DNA of 64,000 nucleotides from Halorussus salinisoli (GCA_005239435.1 ML241305.1:643289-707288), one strand, 5' to 3'. Shown: positions 44,566 to 55,214, counted from the stretch's first letter. A program made the numbers and translations. The notes: generated by a model not told the origin, from the letters alone.

Positions 44566-44832
44566 ATGACGGCTGTCCACGCTGTGAACGGAATAGAAAG
44601 GAGCCAACGGAAAGCAAGTGTGATCGCCCTCGAAGCGTTAGAAGAGCACGTCAACTGGGAGTCGCGGGATTCGACCCTCTACGATTTCGTCGATACAGAT
44701 GCGCTCGATAGCCTGGTCAGCCACGCCGGAGATTCGGACGTGTCCGTCGAGTTCGATATCGAGGGTTTTACCGTGACGGTCTGGCAGACTGACGACGAAA
44801 TCTATTCTCGCGTTTACGATCGGCAAGAGTAA
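44566..44832 (+). CDS. HalOD1 output-domain protein
   Basis: 88 residues. VIALEALEEHVNWESRDSTLYDFVDTDALDSLV with VSVEFDIEGFTVTVWQTDDEI matches the stand-alone haloarchaeal output domain HalOD1, a presumed signalling module. ATG start; the TATA-like TATATGTTC lies at 44518. Partner unknown. Confidence 0.85.
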   Translation: MTAVHAVNGIERSQRKASVIALEALEEHVNWESRDSTLYDFVDTDALDSLVSHAGDSDVSVEFDIEGFTVTVWQTDDEIYSRVYDRQE

Positions 44833-44950
44833 CGTTACGTACCGACACCATCACGGTCCGGCGATTGGAGAGAAAGGCGCGACATCGAGGCATCGGAACC
44901 GTCAAAAACGGGTTGAACAGGCGGGGGCGAACTACTGTCGATTACTCCTC

Positions 44951-46240
44951 TCAGTCGTCGGACGTCGTCTGTGCCGGTGATTCCGGGACAGGTGCCGGTG
45001 GTTCGTGCGTGCCGAAATCGGGATGAGTCTCTTCCATCCAGAAGTACACGACCGCACCCGAGACGAACATCAGGATCGCCGTCATGTAGAAGGCGGCCTC
45101 GGCATTCACGAACTCCATCGACAGTCCGATCAGAATCGCGCCGACGCCGTAGCCCGAATCCCGCCACATCCGATAGACTCCCATCCCTGCCGACCGCCAC
45201 GTCGGATGGGCCGCGTCGCTCGGAACCGTCATCAGGTTCGGATACAGCAGCGCCATTCCCAATCCGGAAATACCGGCCAGAATCGCCCACGGAAGGTATC
45301 CGGTGACGAACACCATCCCGAGGACTCCCGCTCCAGCGACGAACATGCCTACGACGACCGGCGGGCGTCGACCGATGCGGTCGGCGAGTCCACCGGTCGC
45401 GATCTGGAGGAAGTACATCGCGCTGTGGACGCCGACGACGACGCCGACGGCCGCGATTCCCAGACCTTGGCTCGTGAGATACAGCGGTACTGCGATCCAG
45501 AACAACGTATCCACGAAATTTTCGACGTGTCCAGCCTGTGCCGCGGCGAACAGCGTCTTGTCGCCGTAGGTCGCCCGCTTCAAGACTTCGTTGAACGGCA
45601 GGTTCGCGTCGTGGTGATCGTCGTCGCCCTCGGCCTGCGCGTACTGAACCGTCTCCTTGATCAGGAAGATGGAGATGAGGAACGCCAACACCACGACGGC
45701 GGCGAGGAAGTAGAACGGCTCGGGTCGGAGGCTCGTCCGGCTCGCGATGACACCCGTGATCCACGCACCGACGGCGACACCGGTGTAACCGAACGCCTCG
45801 TCGATGCCGACAGCCAGTCCACGTTGGTCAGGGCCAGCGAGGTCGATTTTGGCGTTGATCGCCATGCTCCACGTCAATGCTTGATTGACGCCCAACAGGA
45901 CGTTCCCGACGGTGATCCAGCCCCAACTCGGCGCGAAGATGAGGATGACCGGGAGCGGGAGTGCAGTCGCCCACCCGAGGATGAGGACGGGCTTGCGGCC
46001 GTACTCTTCGCCCCACTTGCCCGCGTAGAGATTGAGGAGAGCCTTGACGAATCCGAACGAGACGACGAACGAGCCGATGACGAACAGCGACTCGACGCCA
46101 AGCACGTCGCGACCCAGTACGGGCACGACGGCGCGTTCGGACCCGATAGTTAGGCCGGTCGCGAACACCAGCAGGATGTGTAGCGAGAACTGGCCGAGAT
46201 GTTCGCGGATACCTTGTTCGAGGGTCTTCGTCTCACTCAT
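44951..46240 (-). CDS. Major facilitator superfamily transporter
   Basis: 429 residues with 12 predicted helices. KWGEEYGRKPVLILGW and GLADRIGRRPPVVVGM are the loop 2-3 and 8-9 G-x-x-x-D/E-R-x-G-R-R signatures. Cytoplasmic N- and C-termini; a His-rich loop GDDDHHDANLP in the middle. It starts 3 bases after the stop of the rhodanese-MBL gene, so both form an operon, suggesting transport of a sulfur compound or efflux of its product. Confidence 0.9.
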   Translation of the reverse strand: MSETKTLEQGIREHLGQFSLHILLVFATGLTIGSERAVVPVLGRDVLGVESLFVIGSFVVSFGFVKALLNLYAGKWGEEYGRKPVLILGWATALPLPVILIFAPSWGWITVGNVLLGVNQALTWSMAINAKIDLAGPDQRGLAVGIDEAFGYTGVAVGAWITGVIASRTSLRPEPFYFLAAVVVLAFLISIFLIKETVQYAQAEGDDDHHDANLPFNEVLKRATYGDKTLFAAAQAGHVENFVDTLFWIAVPLYLTSQGLGIAAVGVVVGVHSAMYFLQIATGGLADRIGRRPPVVVGMFVAGAGVLGMVFVTGYLPWAILAGISGLGMALLYPNLMTVPSDAAHPTWRSAGMGVYRMWRDSGYGVGAILIGLSMEFVNAEAAFYMTAILMFVSGAVVYFWMEETHPDFGTHEPPAPVPESPAQTTSDD

Positions 46241-46243
46241 GAG

Positions 46244-47356
46244 TTATTCGGCCGCACAGCGGTTGGGTCCCAGTTCGAGGTCGGACAGTTCCTCGTCGGG
46301 CACCGATTCCCGACCGACGTTCGCTCGCTTGACGCGCTCGAAGTTCGGCGGGTGATCCGGGACGTCCGAGGCGAGCGTCTCTACGAACTCTTCCCGGTCA
46401 CGTCCGAGGTCCTCGTTCTGCGCTTCGACTTCGCTCAGCGTCGCCGTCACAGGCGGTTCCGGCGACCCCGAATCGTGGGCCGGAAGAACGACTGCGTCGT
46501 CTGCCCGGTCACGGAGTCGCTGGAGGCTCTCGTAGAGCGTCGCCGCGTTGCCTTCGACGTCAGAGTCTTCGATACCGGCTTCGACGCCGAGTTCGACGCG
46601 TCCAACGCTTTCGTGAAAGAGCGTATCGCCCGTGATGAGCGCCTCGCCACCGACGTCGAACGAAACGCTCCCTTCGCTGTGCCCCGGCGTGTGGACGACC
46701 TCGATGTCGGCGTTTCCGACTCGAATAATCTGGCCGTCTTCGAGTGGGGTTGCGTCGATAGCGAGCGCGTCTTTCGGATGGAGGAAGTACGGAACGCCGT
46801 GACGAGTGGCGAGTTCCTCGCCTCCAGAGACGTGGTCGGCGTGAGCGTGTGAGTCGAACACGGCGACGAGTTCGGCGTCGTAATCGTCGACGATCTCCTC
46901 GTACTCTTCGACGTAGCGAGACGGGTCGAACACGGCAGCTTCGTCGTCCGAAATCAGAACGTGGGAGAGACAGCCCTTGCCCGGACGGGCGACCTGAACT
47001 AGTTGCCCGTCGAGGTCGACGGACACGGCTGCGTTCCGGTGGACGCGGCTCCACCCGTTCATTCCGTCCGTGAGCGTGATGGCGTCGTATCCCATCTCTC
47101 GGAGAACGTCAGTCGCGGTCCGCGAGACGACGCCTGCGGCACAGACGGTGACGATTTCCGGTTCGTTGGGGAGTTCTTCGAGAGCGTCTTTCGCTGCGTC
47201 CTGATCGTCGACCAGTTCGTCGTACACGTCGACGTTGACGCTGTCTGGAACGTGCCAGTCGTCGTAGTCAGCCTGGTGGCGAATATCGAGGACGAGAAGA
47301 CCCTCCTCGTCGGCCTGCAACCGGTCGGCGAGTTCGTTCGGACTGATTTCAGTCAT
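46244..47356 (-). CDS. Rhodanese-metallo-beta-lactamase fusion, persulfide dioxygenase-like (paralog 3)
   Basis: 370 residues. Rhodanese domain with active site VTVCAAGVVSRTA; MBL domain with FDSHAHADHVSGG, HTPGHSEGSVSFDV and VLPAHDSGSPEPP. The C-terminus LELGPNRCAAE matches the tails of the paralogs at 20697 and 23070. It is upstream of the MFS gene and divergent from the HTH-10 regulator. Its ATG follows a TATA-like run about 30 bases upstream. Confidence 0.88.
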   Translation of the reverse strand: MTEISPNELADRLQADEEGLLVLDIRHQADYDDWHVPDSVNVDVYDELVDDQDAAKDALEELPNEPEIVTVCAAGVVSRTATDVLREMGYDAITLTDGMNGWSRVHRNAAVSVDLDGQLVQVARPGKGCLSHVLISDDEAAVFDPSRYVEEYEEIVDDYDAELVAVFDSHAHADHVSGGEELATRHGVPYFLHPKDALAIDATPLEDGQIIRVGNADIEVVHTPGHSEGSVSFDVGGEALITGDTLFHESVGRVELGVEAGIEDSDVEGNAATLYESLQRLRDRADDAVVLPAHDSGSPEPPVTATLSEVEAQNEDLGRDREEFVETLASDVPDHPPNFERVKRANVGRESVPDEELSDLELGPNRCAAE

Positions 47357-47393
47357 CGGTACTCCTCTGTACGGTAAGTATCTGGATATAGGT

Positions 47394-47415
47394 GGTGCCG
47401 GTCATGACCGGCACC
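47394..47415. promoter_or_regulatory. Perfect 22-base palindrome in divergent promoter
   Basis: GGTGCCG arms flank GTCATGAC, a perfect palindrome midway between the rhodanese-MBL start (47356) and the HTH-10 regulator start (47446). This is the expected position for an operator bound by the regulator to control both directions. Confidence 0.65.
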
Positions 47416-47445
47416 GTTAATTCGGGTGAGACCGAATCTGTTTCT

Positions 47446-48180
47446 ATGAGTCTGTACGAGGCTTCGTTCCGGGTGAAACACGAGTGTCCGTACCGGAAAA
47501 TCTCGGAACGGTATCCCGACCTCAAGATACGCGAGTGGTACTTGAGCGACTGCCAAGTCCTCGAAATCACCTCCACAGCGGCACCGACAGACGAACTGCT
47601 CGAGGAGATAACGAAGCTAGGGAGTATCCTTCACCAGTCGGTCGACAGTACCGGTCTGCACGTCGTTACGCAGTCTTGCCTCTGTTCGCTCGAGGACTCC
47701 ATTATCGACCGATTCGAGGAACACAACTGCCTGTATCAACCGCCGACGATACACCAACAAGGGTGGGAGCATTACACGGTAATCGCCTTCGACGAAGCCG
47801 ACGTCCGAGCGTTGCTTTCGGACTTGGAAGCAGATCGAGACATCGAAGTACTCTCGAAGACCGCCATCACGGAACAACAGATCCCGCACAGTATGCTAGC
47901 TCCGGTCGACCAGTTGTTCGACGACATCACCGAGCGACAGTTGGCGGCACTCCAGTTGGCCCTCGAGAGCGGGTACTACGAACAGCCCCGAAGAACGTCA
48001 CTTCGGGAACTCGCTGAACGGACGTCCGTGGCCCGGTCGACCTACGAAGAACACCTTCGGAAGGCGGAGAACAAGTTGCTCACGAATGCGGGTCAGTTCT
48101 TACGGTTGGTGACTGCGACCTCTGCCGTCAATCCATTACAAGTTGAACGGTCAGAAGCGCCCGAACAGAGTGCTGACTAA
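47446..48180 (+). CDS. HTH-10 (bacterio-opsin activator-like) transcription regulator
   Basis: 244 residues. The C-terminal HTH-10 domain is LFDDITERQLAALQLALESGYY...SLRELAERTSVARSTYEEHLRKAENKLL (~165-220). The N-terminal sensory part has cysteines in VKHECPYRK, SDCQVLEI, TQSCLCSLED and EHNCLYQ, a possible thiol or metal switch. The ATG at 47446 was chosen since upstream codons lie inside the palindrome. Probable local regulator of the divergent rhodanese-MBL/MFS operon. Confidence 0.87.
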   Translation: MSLYEASFRVKHECPYRKISERYPDLKIREWYLSDCQVLEITSTAAPTDELLEEITKLGSILHQSVDSTGLHVVTQSCLCSLEDSIIDRFEEHNCLYQPPTIHQQGWEHYTVIAFDEADVRALLSDLEADRDIEVLSKTAITEQQIPHSMLAPVDQLFDDITERQLAALQLALESGYYEQPRRTSLRELAERTSVARSTYEEHLRKAENKLLTNAGQFLRLVTATSAVNPLQVERSEAPEQSAD

Positions 48181-48399
48181 AAGACGTTCGCACATCCGAT
48201 CCAACCCCGTCAGAAGTGGATCGTCTAGACGAGGCCTTCGGCATCGTTCGGCAGGTGCAATCCTCGAACTGCTCGGCAAGCAGGGAACGGTCCGCTCGGA
48301 GTAGAATCCCTCTACACGGACTGTCCTCGTGAGGAGAGGCAACCGGAAGGCTTCGCTTCGGGTGATGGGCTTTTCCCTCTCGCGCCGTAACGCGGATGT

Positions 48400-49041
48400 A
48401 TGAGTACGATCGACGAAGACAGACTCACCGTCTTCTCGGACTACGTTTGTCCCTTTTGTTATCTCGGGAAAGCGGCCATGGAGGAGTACCTCGAGGAAGC
48501 CGACGATCCGCCGGACGTCGAGTGGCACGTCTTCGACCTCCGGGGCTACAAGCGTCAACCCGACGGAAGCATCGACCACGACGTAGACGACGGGAAGGAC
48601 GACGACTACTTCGCGCAGGTCCGCGAGAACGTCGAACGTCTCAAGAACGAGTACGACGTCGAGATGACGCTCGACTACTCACTGGAGGTCGACTCGTGGG
48701 ACGCCCAGAAGGTCTCGTTGTACGTCGAGCAAGCGTACGACGAGGAGACCTTCGAGGCGTTCCACGAGCGCACGTTCGAGGCACTCTGGCAAGACGGCCG
48801 TGACATCGGCGATTCCGTCGTCATCGCAGACATCGCTGACGGCGTCGGCGTTCCCGAAGACGAAGTGTACGACGCTATCGACGACGACCAACTCGAAGCC
48901 GAGATGAAACAGCGCTTCGAGGAGGCGAAAGAACGGGGCGTCTCGGGTATCCCCACGTTCGCGTACGACGGCCACGCCGCTCGCGGGGCGATTCCGCCAC
49001 ATCAATTCGAGCGACTCGTCAACGGAGCAGAAGGTCGCTGA
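48400..49041 (+). CDS. DsbA-family FrnE-like thiol oxidoreductase
   Basis: 213 residues. VFSDYVCPFCYLGKAAMEEYL has the CPFC active site (Cys 17 and 20). GVSGIPTFAYDGH carries the cis-Pro loop. The protein lacks an export signal, so it acts in the cytoplasm on disulfides or organic substrates (the family includes HCCA isomerase and FrnE). A decayed relative is at 43521. It may work with the sulfur genes just upstream. Confidence 0.9.
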   Translation: MSTIDEDRLTVFSDYVCPFCYLGKAAMEEYLEEADDPPDVEWHVFDLRGYKRQPDGSIDHDVDDGKDDDYFAQVRENVERLKNEYDVEMTLDYSLEVDSWDAQKVSLYVEQAYDEETFEAFHERTFEALWQDGRDIGDSVVIADIADGVGVPEDEVYDAIDDDQLEAEMKQRFEEAKERGVSGIPTFAYDGHAARGAIPPHQFERLVNGAEGR

Positions 49042-49163
49042 TTACGGTCGTTCTGGATACACCGCCGGCTTCGTCTCGTAGTAGTGGTCTTGAGGAGAGG
49101 AATAGTTGACTCTGCAGATTCCTTCGGGCTCGAGAGTAGTTGGCGATTCAGTTGTGGTGTGGA

Positions 49164-51830
49164 TTAATCGGTTCCGCTCTCGGTCGTGGTCACGTTCTCG
49201 AACTCGAACTGCGCCCCGCCAGCGTCGCTTTCCGTCACCTGGCAGTCCCACCCGTAGACCTCGGCCAACTCCTTCACGAACGCCAGTCCGAGCCCCGTTC
49301 CCCCCGTCTCGGACGCGGTCGTATAGCCCTCCCGAAAGACGGTTTCACGCTCATCTGGCGGGATTCCAACTCCGTCGTCGGCCACGTAGAATCCAGTCGA
49401 GAGTTCGCCGACCGTGACCGTGACGTCGCTCCCGCCGTGCTCGACCGCGTTGTCGAACAGGTTTCGGAACAGGTGGTGGACGTACGTCTTGTCCGCGTGA
49501 ATCGTGTCGTCAATCGCGACCTCGAGCGCCGCGTCGGGCGCATCCACGTCGTCCCACGCATCGTGTGCAACGTCCCCGAGTTCGACCGGCGTGCGCTCGC
49601 CCACGGCCTCGCGGCCCCGGGTCAACACCAGCATAACGTCGATCATTTCCTCGATCCGGTCGAACGCCTCCGTGACGTACTCGACCGCCTCCGGGTACGT
49701 CTCGTTCGGCAGTTGTCGACTGTAGATCTGACCGATGTTGACGGGATTCCGGAGTTCGTGCGCCAGCATACTGGCAAACTTATCTAACCGCTCGTTCTGG
49801 CGCTGGAGGCGACGCTCGCGCTCAGTCCGCTTGAGTGCGGCCTCCGCAGTCGCCGCGACGAGTTGCACGAGGTCCTGAGCGTTCATCTCGAACGTCTCCT
49901 GATCTGCCTCTGTGACGGCGAGGACGCCGTAACTCCCGAGCGGAACCAACATCGTTCGGCGGTCGCCAGTCACCGTTTCGGGCGTGATAGATTCGGTAAA
50001 CTGCGTTTTGCCTTCCTGAAAACTCCGCCAGACGGGCGAGTCTGCTCCGGCACTGAGCGACGCCAATCGGTTCGTATCCGACTCGGCCTCGAACGACGAA
50101 CTCACCGGTTCCAGCGCGCTCTCGGCCGCGTCGAAGCGGTACACGACCGCGTCGGACAGTGCGGCGTCGTCCGTCAGCGTTTCTACGATGATGTCGCCGA
50201 TCTCCGTCTCGGTCTCCGTGTTGAGCAATCTGCGCGTCGATTCCTGTAGCGCGGTGAGCGTCTGCTCGCGTTCCTTCCGTCTGATCGCGGAGATGGTGTG
50301 ACTGATTGTCTCGCCCAACTCGCTCATCACGGCGATTTTGCGTTCGTCGAAGGCGGACTCGCTATCGGCGTACACCGTCAAAATGCCGTACTCGGCCTCG
50401 TTGTACACGAGCGGGACCGTAAGCGCCGACCCGTAACCCGCTGCGAGCGAGGCCTCTCGCCACGGTTCGCCGCCGCAGTCGGTTTGGAGTCGCTGTACGG
50501 GTTGGGGCGTCCCCGTCTCGAGTGCGGTCGCTCCGACGCCTTTCTCCGTTCGCTCGGCAGTGTCCGCGTCCGCCGTCCGAATCGCGTCCAGATACGCCTC
50601 GTCGATGCTGGCCGACGCTCGCGGCGTAACCTCTTCGTAGTCGGCGGTGTACTCGGCGGTCCACGCGGCCGAAAAGGGCTCAGACGCCGCCAACCGATCG
50701 CACACCGCCTGTTCGACCTCCTCGCGCGAGGTGGCCGAGACGAGCACCTGGTCGATGTCTCGGATGACCGCGTTGATTTGGTTGAGTTCGTCTAACTCGT
50801 CGCGCTGGTCGCGGAGTCGTTGTTCGTACTCGTGGCGCTCGGTCATGTCCCGGGTGACTTTTGCGAACCCACGGAGGTCTCCGTCGTCGTCATGGAGGGC
50901 CGTGATGATGACGTTGGCCCAGAACGTCGATCCGTCCTTGCGGACGCGTTCGCCTTCGTCCTCGACTCGACCGTTTTCGTGTGCTTTTTCGAGATTCTGT
51001 TCGGGACGGCCTACCTCTTTGTCCGCCTCGGTGTAGAACGTCGAGAAGTGTTCACCGATGATCTCGTCGTCATCGTAGCCTTTGAGCTGTCTCGCACCCT
51101 CGTTCCACGTCTGGACGATTCCGTCGGTGTCGAGGAGGAAGATGGCGTAGTCTTTGACCTCGCGCACGAGCGTCTCGAATCGTTCTTTCTGCTCGCGGAG
51201 TCGTTGTTCGTACTCGTGGCGCTCGGTCATGTCCCGGGTAACTTTGAGGAACCCTTGGAGGTCGTCGCCGTCGTAGAGGGAGGTGAGCGTGATGTTTGCC
51301 CAGAACCGCGAACCGTCCTTCTGGACACGCCAGCCCTCGTCTTCGACACGGCCGTCGTCAGCCGCTATCGCGAGATTCCGGTCGGGGACGCCCGCTTCTC
51401 TGTCCGCCTCGGTGTAGAACGTCGAGAAGTGCTGGCCGACGATCTCGTCTTTCTCGTAGCCTTTGAGCTGTCTCGCACCCTCGTTCCACGTCTGGACGTA
51501 ACCATCAGGGTCGAGGACGAAAATCGCGTAGTCGGTGACTGCCCCGACGAACTCGTCGAACTGCACTCGTTCGATTCGAGACTCGTCACCGTCCGGAGTG
51601 GTCTGGGGTTGCTCGGTCGGTCGCCACCAGATTCGTTCGTTTGCACCGACTGTCCGGGTCCCGAGTTTGCCTCGGTCAGCCAGTTCTTCGAGATTGCTGG
51701 CGGCAACGCGTCGAGTAGCGTCTAGTTCGTCAGCGACTTCGGACGTCGTGAGAGGCGTTCCTGAAGTGTCCCTCGTGAACACAGTAAGTATCTCGTCGAG
51801 TGTGTGTTTCGAGGGCCCTGACGTTCCCAT
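49164..51830 (-). CDS. Multi-domain sensor histidine kinase
   Basis: 888 residues. Order: N-terminal winged helix (1-75; LTTSEVADELDATRRVAASNLEELADRGKL), two near-identical PAS domains (~85-215 and ~215-345, each with TWNEGARQLKGY and FSTFYTEAD), two GAF-like domains (~360-510, ~530-670), HisKA with FASMLAHELRNPVNIGQ (His near 690), and HATPase with FRNLFDNAVEHGG, DDGVGIP and GTGLGLAF. No receiver or membrane helix, so it is a soluble sensor. The PAS duplication is recent at DNA level. Confidence 0.92.
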   Translation of the reverse strand: MGTSGPSKHTLDEILTVFTRDTSGTPLTTSEVADELDATRRVAASNLEELADRGKLGTRTVGANERIWWRPTEQPQTTPDGDESRIERVQFDEFVGAVTDYAIFVLDPDGYVQTWNEGARQLKGYEKDEIVGQHFSTFYTEADREAGVPDRNLAIAADDGRVEDEGWRVQKDGSRFWANITLTSLYDGDDLQGFLKVTRDMTERHEYEQRLREQKERFETLVREVKDYAIFLLDTDGIVQTWNEGARQLKGYDDDEIIGEHFSTFYTEADKEVGRPEQNLEKAHENGRVEDEGERVRKDGSTFWANVIITALHDDDGDLRGFAKVTRDMTERHEYEQRLRDQRDELDELNQINAVIRDIDQVLVSATSREEVEQAVCDRLAASEPFSAAWTAEYTADYEEVTPRASASIDEAYLDAIRTADADTAERTEKGVGATALETGTPQPVQRLQTDCGGEPWREASLAAGYGSALTVPLVYNEAEYGILTVYADSESAFDERKIAVMSELGETISHTISAIRRKEREQTLTALQESTRRLLNTETETEIGDIIVETLTDDAALSDAVVYRFDAAESALEPVSSSFEAESDTNRLASLSAGADSPVWRSFQEGKTQFTESITPETVTGDRRTMLVPLGSYGVLAVTEADQETFEMNAQDLVQLVAATAEAALKRTERERRLQRQNERLDKFASMLAHELRNPVNIGQIYSRQLPNETYPEAVEYVTEAFDRIEEMIDVMLVLTRGREAVGERTPVELGDVAHDAWDDVDAPDAALEVAIDDTIHADKTYVHHLFRNLFDNAVEHGGSDVTVTVGELSTGFYVADDGVGIPPDERETVFREGYTTASETGGTGLGLAFVKELAEVYGWDCQVTESDAGGAQFEFENVTTTESGTD

Positions 51831-52093
51831 AAGCCGTAGTAGACTGCTCGACCTATAAAATCACCCTGAAAGACGACTTCAGTTACCGTATCGCTCCTCC
51901 GACTTCTGATTCGTTTCCCTCTGAATCGAGTGACCTTTGCCGAACCCGTACTCCGTCAGGTGTCCCAACGAAGTCACGAGAACTGATATCACCCGAACAG
52001 ACGGTAGCACGCGTCCGGTGTCCTCCCGTCGTGGCTGTTCGTCGTGAATTACTCGAGTTTCGAGAACGGACGCCGATTTCGAGAATCGCGCGA

Positions 52094-52444
52094 CTACGCC
52101 TCGCCTCTCGACTCTACGAACTCGACCACTGCCTCGGTCTGCTGGAACCCCTCGGCGAGTCGTCCGACGAGTTCGCCGTCCTCGAAGAGGAGGAGCGTGG
52201 GAACGCTCCGGACGTCGTACTCCTCGACCAGTCGGGGGTCGTCGCGGGGGTTGAGCATTCCCACCGCGGCGTCGGTCACGCGAGCCACGTTCCCCACGAC
52301 CGGCTCGATAGCCTGACAGAGCGAACAGCCCTTGGTGTAGAAGTCCACCAGCACGAGGTCGTGGTCGGCGACGAAGGCGTCGAGGTCGTCGGCGTCGTCG
52401 AGGTGGACCGGCTTCTCGGAGGCCGCTGAAGTTGCGTCGGTCAT
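52094..52444 (-). CDS. Thioredoxin-like protein with CSLC active site
   Basis: 116 residues. VLVDFYTKGCSLCQAIEPVV has C-S-L-C instead of CGPC, and VRSVPTLLLFEDGELV includes cis-Pro. The altered loop suggests a changed redox potential or partner. Divergent from mutS; the ATG at 52444 was chosen over a longer frame that overlaps the mutS promoter. Confidence 0.88.
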   Translation of the reverse strand: MTDATSAASEKPVHLDDADDLDAFVADHDLVLVDFYTKGCSLCQAIEPVVGNVARVTDAAVGMLNPRDDPRLVEEYDVRSVPTLLLFEDGELVGRLAEGFQQTEAVVEFVESRGEA

Positions 52445-52628
52445 GTTCAGTCGTACGTCGTCGGTAACTGTTAGCCCTTCCGCCCACGGCCGATTTCGTG
52501 CGTCTTTTCCGTGGTGACAGTCGAGCACGCTCCCCGTTTCGAAACACCCGCCGCGCTGGACGAGAAAACCCAATCCCCTCGTCGGCTTCCGATTCCTATT
52601 TTTGGCTCGGGCCACTTTAGATTCACTC

Positions 52629-55205
52629 ATGGACGCGGCGCTGGGGCCACCCGAGAAGATGGCCGAGAACGAGGACGACCTGACGCCGATGATGAGTCAG
52701 TACTTCGAGCTATGCCGAGAGTACGACGACTCGCTCGTGCTGTTTCAGGTGGGGGACTTCTACGAGACGTTCTGCGACGCCGCCGAGCGAACCGCCCGAC
52801 TGCTCGAAATCGCGCTGACCCAGCGCGAGGACTCGACGGGCACCTACCCGATGGCGGGCATCCCCATCGACAACGCCGAGTCGTACATCGAGACCCTGCT
52901 CGACGCGGGCTACCGGGTCGCGGTCGCCGACCAGGTCCAGGAACCCGAGGAGGCCTCCGGCGTGGTGGACCGGGCCGTAACGCGAATCGTGACGCCCGGG
53001 ACCCTGACCGAGGACGAACTCCTCGACACCGACGACAACAACTTCGTCGCCTGCCTCACGGAGGACCCCGACCGCTACGGTCTCGCCCTGCTCGACGTGT
53101 CGACCGGCGACTTCTACGCGACCAGCGCGCGCCGGGCCGACGCAATCGCCGACGAGGTGAGTCGGTTCGGCCCGGCCGAGGCCATCGTGGAACCCGGTAC
53201 CGACGCCGACCCCTTCGACGCGGACTGCATGGTCTCGCCCTACGACGCCGAAGCGTTCGACCACGAGGCGGCTACCGAGAAGGTCGAGGCGTACTTCGGG
53301 TCGCCCGACACCCTGCTCGCGGCGGACTCGGAGGTCCGGGCCTGCGGTGCCCTGCTCGCCTACGCCGAGTACACCCGCGGCGGAGAAGACGACCGCCTCG
53401 ACTACCTCAACCACCTGACGCGCTACGAACCGCGGGAGTACATGCTGTTGGACCGGGTGGCGCTCTCCAGCCTCGAACTGTTCGAGCGCCGGACGGTCCA
53501 CGGCGACGCCGACGTGACCCTGCTCGGCGTGCTGGACGAGACTTCGTGTGCGCTCGGAAGCAGGAAACTGAAGGACTGGCTCCGACGCCCACTGCTCGAC
53601 CCCGACCGAATCGAGGCCCGACTCGACGCGGTAGAGGAGTGGACCCACGACGTGCAGGCCCGCGAGGAGGCCCGGAACCTGCTCAGGGACGTGTACGACA
53701 TCGAGCGTCTCGTCGCCCGCATCTCCAGAGGACGAGCCAACGCCCGCGACTTGCGGTCGCTGAAGGCCACACTCGACGTGGTGCCCGAACTGAAGGCCGC
53801 GATGGCCGACTTCGAGTCCGAACTGCTGGCCGAACTCCGGGGGAGTCTCGACGAACTCGCCGACGTTCGGGACCTCGTGGACCGCGCCATTCGGAAGAAC
53901 CCTTCGCGCGAAATCACCGAAGGCGACGTGATTCGGTCGGGGTACGACGACGAACTCGACGAACTCCGACGGACCGAGCGCGAGGGCAAGGCGTGGATAG
54001 ACGACCTGGAGGAACAGGAGCGCGAGCGAACCGGCATCGACTCGCTCAAGGTGGGTCAGAACTCGGTCCACGGCTACTACATCGAGGTCACGAATCCGAA
54101 CCTGGATTCGGTGCCCGACGACTACAACCGCCGCCAGACGCTCAAGAACTCCGAGCGGTTCTACACTCCCGAACTCAAACAGCGCGAGGACGAGATTCTG
54201 CGGGCCGAGAGTCGGGCCGACGACCTCGAACACGAACTGTTCCGCGACGTCCGCGCGACGGTCGCGGCCGAGTCCGAGCGCGTGCAGGCCGTGGCCGACG
54301 CCCTCGCCGAGTTGGACGTGCTGGCCGCCCTCGGGGAGGTCGCCGCCACGCGCGACTACGCCCGACCCGAAATCGGCGGGGACGGCATCCACGTCGAGCG
54401 GGGCCGCCACCCCGTCGTGGAGCGCACTCAGCAGTCGTTCGTGCCCAACGACGCCCACTTGGACTCGACGGCCTCCTTCGCGGTCATCACCGGCCCGAAC
54501 ATGTCGGGGAAGTCGACGTACATGCGGCAGGTCGCGCTCGTCACCGTCCTGGCCCAGACCGGGAGTTTCGTCCCGGCCGCCGAGGCCCGAATCGACCCTG
54601 TGGACCGCATCTTCACCCGGGTCGGCGCGAGCGACGACATCGCCGGCGGTCGCTCCACCTTCATGGTCGAGATGACGGAACTCGCCTCGATTCTGGAGAG
54701 CGCGACCGACGAGTCGCTGGTACTGCTGGACGAGGTGGGCCGGGGAACCAGCACCACAGACGGTCTCGCCATCGCCCGCGCCGTGACCGAACACGTCCAC
54801 GACGAGGTGGGCGCGCTGACGCTGTTCGCCACCCACCACCACGAACTCACCGAGACCGCCGACGAACTCCCGCGGGCGTTCAACCTCCACTTCTCGGCCG
54901 ACCAGACCGGCGAGGAGGTCGTCTTCGACCACGACGTGCGCCGCGGCGCGGCCACGGCCTCCTACGGCGTGCAGGTCGCCCGCGAGGCCGGAGTCCCGGA
55001 CGACGTGGTCGAGCGAGCGCGCGACCTGCTGGCGGAGGCGGAGTCCGCAGACGTGGAGGCTTCTGCGTCCGACCCGCCACCGCAGGCCATCGCCGACGGC
55101 CCGGAGGACGAACTCGCCGCCCGCCTCCGCGAGGTGGACGTGGCGACGATGACGCCGCTGGAGGCGATGAACGAACTGGCCGAGTTGAAACGCGAAGTGG
55201 AGTGA
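52629..55205 (+). CDS. mutS: DNA mismatch repair protein MutS
   Basis: 858 residues. The N-terminal mismatch-binding F-x-E motif is present in VGDFYETF (~45). Walker [14 protein letters not shown] (~630), Walker [17 protein letters not shown] (~700), and the ATHHHELT loop are complete. It should recognise mismatches with MutL. ATG at 52629; overlaps nothing upstream. A NucS gene, another mismatch-repair route, is 2 kb downstream. Confidence 0.96.
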   Translation: MDAALGPPEKMAENEDDLTPMMSQYFELCREYDDSLVLFQVGDFYETFCDAAERTARLLEIALTQREDSTGTYPMAGIPIDNAESYIETLLDAGYRVAVADQVQEPEEASGVVDRAVTRIVTPGTLTEDELLDTDDNNFVACLTEDPDRYGLALLDVSTGDFYATSARRADAIADEVSRFGPAEAIVEPGTDADPFDADCMVSPYDAEAFDHEAATEKVEAYFGSPDTLLAADSEVRACGALLAYAEYTRGGEDDRLDYLNHLTRYEPREYMLLDRVALSSLELFERRTVHGDADVTLLGVLDETSCALGSRKLKDWLRRPLLDPDRIEARLDAVEEWTHDVQAREEARNLLRDVYDIERLVARISRGRANARDLRSLKATLDVVPELKAAMADFESELLAELRGSLDELADVRDLVDRAIRKNPSREITEGDVIRSGYDDELDELRRTEREGKAWIDDLEEQERERTGIDSLKVGQNSVHGYYIEVTNPNLDSVPDDYNRRQTLKNSERFYTPELKQREDEILRAESRADDLEHELFRDVRATVAAESERVQAVADALAELDVLAALGEVAATRDYARPEIGGDGIHVERGRHPVVERTQQSFVPNDAHLDSTASFAVITGPNMSGKSTYMRQVALVTVLAQTGSFVPAAEARIDPVDRIFTRVGASDDIAGGRSTFMVEMTELASILESATDESLVLLDEVGRGTSTTDGLAIARAVTEHVHDEVGALTLFATHHHELTETADELPRAFNLHFSADQTGEEVVFDHDVRRGAATASYGVQVAREAGVPDDVVERARDLLAEAESADVEASASDPPPQAIADGPEDELAARLREVDVATMTPLEAMNELAELKREVE

Positions 55206-55214
55206 CCCGCCCGG

